Source of the DNA: Alisma plantago-aquatica
Taxonomy: Eukaryota > Streptophyta > Magnoliopsida > Alismatales > Alismataceae
Assembly (NCBI GenBank): GCA_963693085.1
Contig: OY856409.1
Coordinates: 296,398,058 to 296,462,057, forward strand
DNA length: 64,000 bases
Direction of reading: 5' to 3'
The position numbers and the translations under genes were made by a program. Below the pieces are notes generated by a model that saw only the letters and a list, made by a program, of their open reading frames with translations, was not told the origin of the DNA and did not search any database. Each line of letters begins with the position of its first letter. Position 1 is the stretch's first letter. Below are positions 59,331 to 64,000 of the stretch, in pieces.

Positions 59331-61500
59331 TGCAAGATCCAAAGGTCCAATATGGATGAGAAATCAAAGAGAGGATAACTGCAAAGATAATGAGGCGCCT
59401 CCCCTATTTGGGACGTGTGCCTTATTTGAGCTCAATAAGGCTAAGAAATGCATAAACTTGAATAAATCAAATGTAATTTGACCAAAATTTCATTAGTTCA
59501 TAACTTGGGAAATATAGGCCCGATTGATATTATTTTTTCACCATTGGAAAGAGAATTTATCCTTAGATAATATGAAAGTCATTAAAGAGAAAGAAAAACA
59601 TAATCAAGAGGTGCGATTTCAATTTCAAAGTGGTTATATGTTAAAGTGTATCATGGTGTTTGATATTTTAAATTATTGTGACACACATGAGACTAGTCAT
59701 TGAGGTGATCAAATTGAAGTATCATAATACTCAATACAAGAAATTGATATCCAAATGAGTAGGTTGAGTCTCAATTTGGGTTGAGAAGGTGCATAAACAT
59801 AGAAAGAAAAAGTTAGCTTATCACCTTTCTTTCCATATATGTTGTTTAGTCAAACTATAATTTTATCATGTACTTATCAATAAACAGATAGTCCCTCTCT
59901 TTAGTTTCTAGAAAAACTCTATTTCTCCCTTCTAGTCTACACAAATTGATGAAAAGGTGATCTAGACTTCCCTGTCGTAAACAATGTTTCTTGTTGGTAG
60001 ACCTTTTTTATGTAACATCCTTTGAGGACCAAGGTTAAACACGATGTAGTTGGGCTTGATAGTTTCTATTTGTTGTGGATTCACCATTATAAAGACACCT
60101 TTTTTATGTAAGGAAGCTTGATCTTGAAGATGAAGCTTTTTTTTTATTGTTTGGTACCTCAATATACAGGAGAGGAGCTCATTTTGTTTTGTTTAGTCTT
60201 TTTTTGGTTACCTTGAGGTGACTAAATACTTGTCTCTCTCCCGTTATTGATGCTTACATGTTGTATTATTAGACTTTTGTTGTGAATATGATAATCGTTT
60301 TCATGAGTTACAAATTTATAACATAGATTCTATACGAAAATGTTGTATTCTCCTCTCACATGCACCCTAAATGGTGATTGAAGTGTTATCATCCCACTTC
60401 CATGTTAGAATACAAGTTTCTACACTAATTTCAATCAATATACTGATATAAGGGGAAATGATAAATGTATCCCCCTATATATGCTATTTTGGACAATAAA
60501 TCTTGTTTTCTTATCTAGTTCATTCTTAATATATGACCTACTAATAAATTTTAAGAGAATTAACAAAGGATGAATTGAAGTTGAGGGTATCCCAAAAACA
60601 TATATTAGTGGAATCTTATGCCATATATAGAGTTGTTATTCTTTCTCATGTAATCCCTAGTGGTTATTAGTAGATATTTCCCTACAAATCATAGTATAAT
60701 TATTCTCTATTCGTTAGAATATGTTGTATTCTTTGAATGGAAGATGACTTGTGATTTCTTAATTACTTCATGCCATGCCTAAATATGTTGTTATTGTTGG
60801 TGTTAGGATGATGTGCAATTTACAAATAACCCTTACCAGGTCATAATTGTTGCACTTAATGATGAGAAAGAATACCTAATGAATGAAGACAAAAAATTAC
60901 GATACATTACAAGAATGACTATAATGATGCTTAAGAACAAGCAATGAATGCATACTAATATTTTTAATAATGGCATGATGAAATGGTTCGGAGTTCCCGT
61001 CCTTGTTAATGTGCACAAAGTCCTTGTCCTTAATGTAGCAGTAGATAGTTATGAAAAGCATAATAAAATAAGAGAACATACTCTAGTGGGAAAATAGTCA
61101 TCAAGGAAGGAGTAATTAGATATGTTAATCATGATGATTCCTATGCTAATGGCAAGGAACCCAAAATGAAAAAGGTAAAATGATACATAAGAAGTGGTAA
61201 CCTGGATAATGCAAATAGAATTGGTTACCTTTTTGTTAGTGACCCTTGAAAAATACTACTATGGTATGGGAAGTGTGTTTCCCTTTGTGTCTTTCTTTTC
61301 TAGGGAAAAACTTTTAAGTTGATAATTTCCACTTGGTACATGTGGATTCACTACAACCATAAGGGTGGATAGCTTATTATAGCATAAGGTTGATTGGACT
61401 ATGGTTCCAAGATCATAAAGTTTGTGTTGAGTTTACTTTTAAGCCTTCCAATATTTTGGGAAACTCCCCTTACATGTTTTGAAATTTATTATGTTGGTAA
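59331..61500. other. Unassigned AT-rich sequence
   Basis: Probably includes decayed 5' parts of the chromovirus-like element that follows, but I cannot read gag or protease here. Confidence 0.35.
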
Positions 61501-61699
61501 AAATAGATGAGATAAGGTTGTGAGTTCCTTATAGCAGATGAGGTTGGTACCAAGGTAATGAATCCTAGTAACCAAGATGTATCAACAGTATGGGAAGTAT
61601 GTGAAGGTTGGAGATGTTTACTAAATGAACATATCAAGTATTCCTCCCCCTTAAAGAGAGGGAGTAAGAGTTGATGATGACCCTCTAAATTTAGTTTGT

Positions 61700-62360
61700 A
61701 AGGAAAAACAAAAGTGATTCTTTAATGTTGTGTATGGTTCGGTGATAGCTGGGCAAGACCACTATCAAGAATAGATGGTTTGTTGGTCAATAGATATGTG
61801 ATGTCGTGTTCCTTTGAGATAAACCTATGATCAAATATCAGTGCATAAGAGTTAGTTTGGATGAAATAATTTACATGACCATAATGTGTTTAGAGTTATG
61901 TCCTTTAGACTAACCAATATACAAATAGAATTTATGAATAGGAGGAGCAGAGTGTTCCAGTCATGTCATACAAGTTTTATCAAGCTTTTAATGATGACAT
62001 GTCAAATTATTTCAAATATTGTCAAAAATATGATCAATATTTCTTTAAAAACCTTAGGGTTGACAAAGCAACAATAGCTATGAGACAAGTTGAACAAGAA
62101 TGAGATGGGGTTGATTAAGTGTCTTTATGGGATCATGATATGTCTTCTAAGTAGGTTGTGTAAATCCTAGTAAGATGAAGATAGTGTTGTTGTTTCACCC
62201 CTAACAAGGTTGACTAGGAATGATGTTTCCTTGTATGGAATTATAGGTGCCAGCATTATCATTTCTTTTTATGCTAAAAAAGCACTAACAAGTGTTCCAG
62301 TGTTAGTGTATCTAGAAAAAAAAGATGGATACATCGCCTTTTTTATGGTTCAAGGAATGG
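61700..62360 (+). pseudogene. Decayed Ty3/gypsy (chromovirus-like) RT and RNase H remnant
   Basis: The plus-strand frame shows CRVPLR*TYDQISVHKS (about 61794-61850), the pattern of the RT palm strand before the active site. It continues FRVMSFRLTNIQIEFMNRRS then RVFQSC (61886-61960), the PFG-type motif region. Where the two catalytic Asp residues should stand it reads LLMMTCQI, so they are gone. A later block reads VVSPLTRLTRNDVSL and KKALTSVPVLVYLEKKDGY (about 62200-62330), the RT-RNase H connection. There are many stops. The order and plus orientation agree with the PPT/LTR at 62735. Integrase is deleted or unrecognisable. Confidence 0.7.
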
Positions 62361-62700
62361 TATGGGACACATGAAATGATTGGTAAAAAGCCACCGAGCA
62401 TGACTTTTGAGTAATGTGTTGATACAATAGATATAATTTTATTATGATAGCTAGAATTTAAAGTTGAAATATACTATTAGATTTGTATAGGTGGCACAAC
62501 AAATTTTTTTGTTCCATATTTGCAAATGTCTTCTTATGTGGGGGTTTTTTGTGCTGACCCAAGATAAGATAATGTATGAATTGAAAGAGAAGAACATGAC
62601 CTCTATAAGAGCAATGTAATATTACCATAATATGGAAGTAACCATGTGTAATATTGAGGATGACGTGCATAAGAAGTGTCCATCTATGTGTACCTTGGAT
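62361..62700 (+). other. Decayed internal sequence between RNase H remnant and PPT
   Basis: Expected place of integrase, but the distance (under 400 bp) is far too short for an intact one. No HHCC or DDE motif can be read. Confidence 0.45.
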
Positions 62701-62734
62701 TTTGGGGGTGAAATCCCTGTTAGGGGTTTATGGT
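62701..62734 (+). promoter_or_regulatory. Polypurine-type region before LTR
   Basis: GGGGGTGAAATCCCTGTTAG then GGGTTTATGG. It matches the layout before the LTRs at 14705 and (minus strand) 48871. It supports a 3' LTR starting at 62735. Confidence 0.6.
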
Positions 62735-64000
62735 TGTGAGACCCTAACCTTGCTTAAAGTGTTTAACAAGCTTAATTATCATAATTGAATTCCTGTAACC
62801 TTAATATAACCTTGTGATATGCTTGGAAATCATAACACATGCTTAAGTTTCAAATACGGTCCAATTTGGACATTGTTTGAGCAAGTTATGTATTTTTTTG
62901 CACATTTTTATCTTTTCTACAATTTACCTAATTGAGAGGTTTTCTTTGCAATTTATCACTTGAACTATGTTCCTTGGATATTCTCTCATTTTTATTGAAC
63001 TTATTGAGCCATGTGGCTCCTATTTAAACCTTGGTGTGAAGGTGTTTTCCTCATGGGTATTTTAGGGTTTACCCCTTCATGGATGAGCTACCTTTAGTAG
63101 CTATCAACTAATGAATTATTTGATTGGCTTGGAAATTCGACAAAGGAAAGCTAAGAAGGACTATATGGATTTTGGGGGATATTCTTGTGTGTGTGCTTGT
63201 ATATTCGTAATAGTTTAACACCATGGACACTTGGAAAGATACTAGAACTTCAACTTTTTCTTTTTCTTTATCTTAATGGTTCATATACTTATCAGTAAGC
63301 ACCCAAATGAGCCATTTTATCTCCACCACTTCCCTCCTTCTATGAACCTCATTCTACCTCTGTGCTTCTATGAATTTCCTATCCAAGGAAGAAGAAAGAG
63401 GGGATCTTCTTGGAAAAATAATCTAGGGTTGCAATTGACTTCCTTTTAGGGTTTGAAAAGCTTCTTTCTAGTGATCTTGACCAAAAAGAGTAGGAATCCC
63501 CTTCTTTCCTCCATATTTCTTTGTTATCCTTCCTCCTACCTTTCTCCAGGTCATAACCTTGCTGTTCTATGCTAGAAATTTCTCTAAAGCACTAAAACCC
63601 TACCTTTCTTGCTCCTTATGCTTAGGGTTTGCTCATTTGATGAAAAAAGGTGCTAAATGGATGATTTCACAGCTTATTCTTGGATTTCCTATGCTACCTG
63701 CTTGTCTTTTCTTCTATTTCGGAGTTTATCTTCTAATTAGAGGTAATTTTTATAACTTGGTCCACGTTTATTGCTTACCATAAGCTTGCTAGCTCATGTT
63801 ATTGCTTTTAAATGATGATCCATGCACTAAAAAGCTATGCTTGACTTGGATTTTGATTTTTATATCATTTCCTGTTCTGATTTCAGTTCTATATGAACCT
63901 GTGATCATGTGTACATTATTACTAAGGTATAATATGACTTGTATCAGGTTGGTTTGACAACCTGTGGTGCTAAGAACCTATCAAGCAATGGTCAATTTTA
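62735..64000 (+). repeat. 3' LTR of chromovirus-like element, cut by window end
   Basis: Begins TGTGAGACCCTAACC, parallel to TGTAATAACC and TGTAATAAAC of the two large-LTR elements. A TATA-like CTATTTAAACC lies at about 63020. The right part (63300-64000) has pyrimidine-rich stretches. Neither the LTR end nor its partner is in the window, so the length is unknown. Confidence 0.55.

Overview
This 64 kb window looks like repeat-rich intergenic DNA of a flowering plant. It is AT-rich and holds no bacterial gene organisation. Almost everything recognisable is a plant transposable element: an Athila-type Ty3/gypsy element, Ty1/copia remnants, two large-LTR elements without pol, a TNP2-type CACTA transposon, a FAR1/MuDR-type Mutator-like element with long inverted repeats, a Helitron-like element, a tandem MITE pair and a chromovirus-like remnant. 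I see no intact host gene. The only host-derived coding sequence I can name is two captured fragments inside the CACTA element (P-type Ca2+-ATPase and acidic ribosomal protein P0). I cannot name the species.

Layout. 1-1793 (-) is a broken gene with a Ulp1/C48-like protease region. 3028-8999 (-) is the internal region of an Athila-type element: gag, protease, reverse transcriptase, RNase H, integrase and a decayed primer-binding site. Its 5' LTR starts near 9007 and is split by a complete non-autonomous LTR element at 9210-17802, with 3.1 kb LTRs, a 2.4 kb non-coding interior and TSD GAGGT. The Athila LTR resumes at 17803 and runs to about 19230. 19950-22400 and 30855-31137 (-) are two halves of one copia element. 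They are split in gag by a complete CACTA transposon at 22404-30851 with TSD ATA. Next come a TA microsatellite, a Helitron candidate (32498-38168), a MULE (38191-44449), two tandem MITEs (44481-45143) and another TA tract. A second, older large-LTR element on the minus strand covers 46237-54031. 54700-56050 (+) holds a second, badly decayed Athila-like protease region. 61700-62734 (+) holds a chromovirus-like RT/RNase H remnant, followed by the start of its 3' LTR, which leaves the window.

Relations. The nesting gives relative dates: the large-LTR element is younger than the Athila LTR it splits, and the CACTA is younger than the copia gag it splits. Several insertions abut TA microsatellites. 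Coding capacity is lost almost everywhere. The Athila pol is the best-preserved frame, interrupted mainly by single nonsense codons.

Most unusual signal. The interior of the 9210-17802 element holds about ten short hairpins at 12883-13614. They share a loop core, while their outer stems differ in sequence yet stay complementary. This points to a conserved folded RNA (or DNA) in an element that encodes no protein. Other points of interest are the intron-retaining gene capture in the CACTA, the precise loss of the catalytic core from the MULE transposase, and the MITE pair with a 20-nt internal period.
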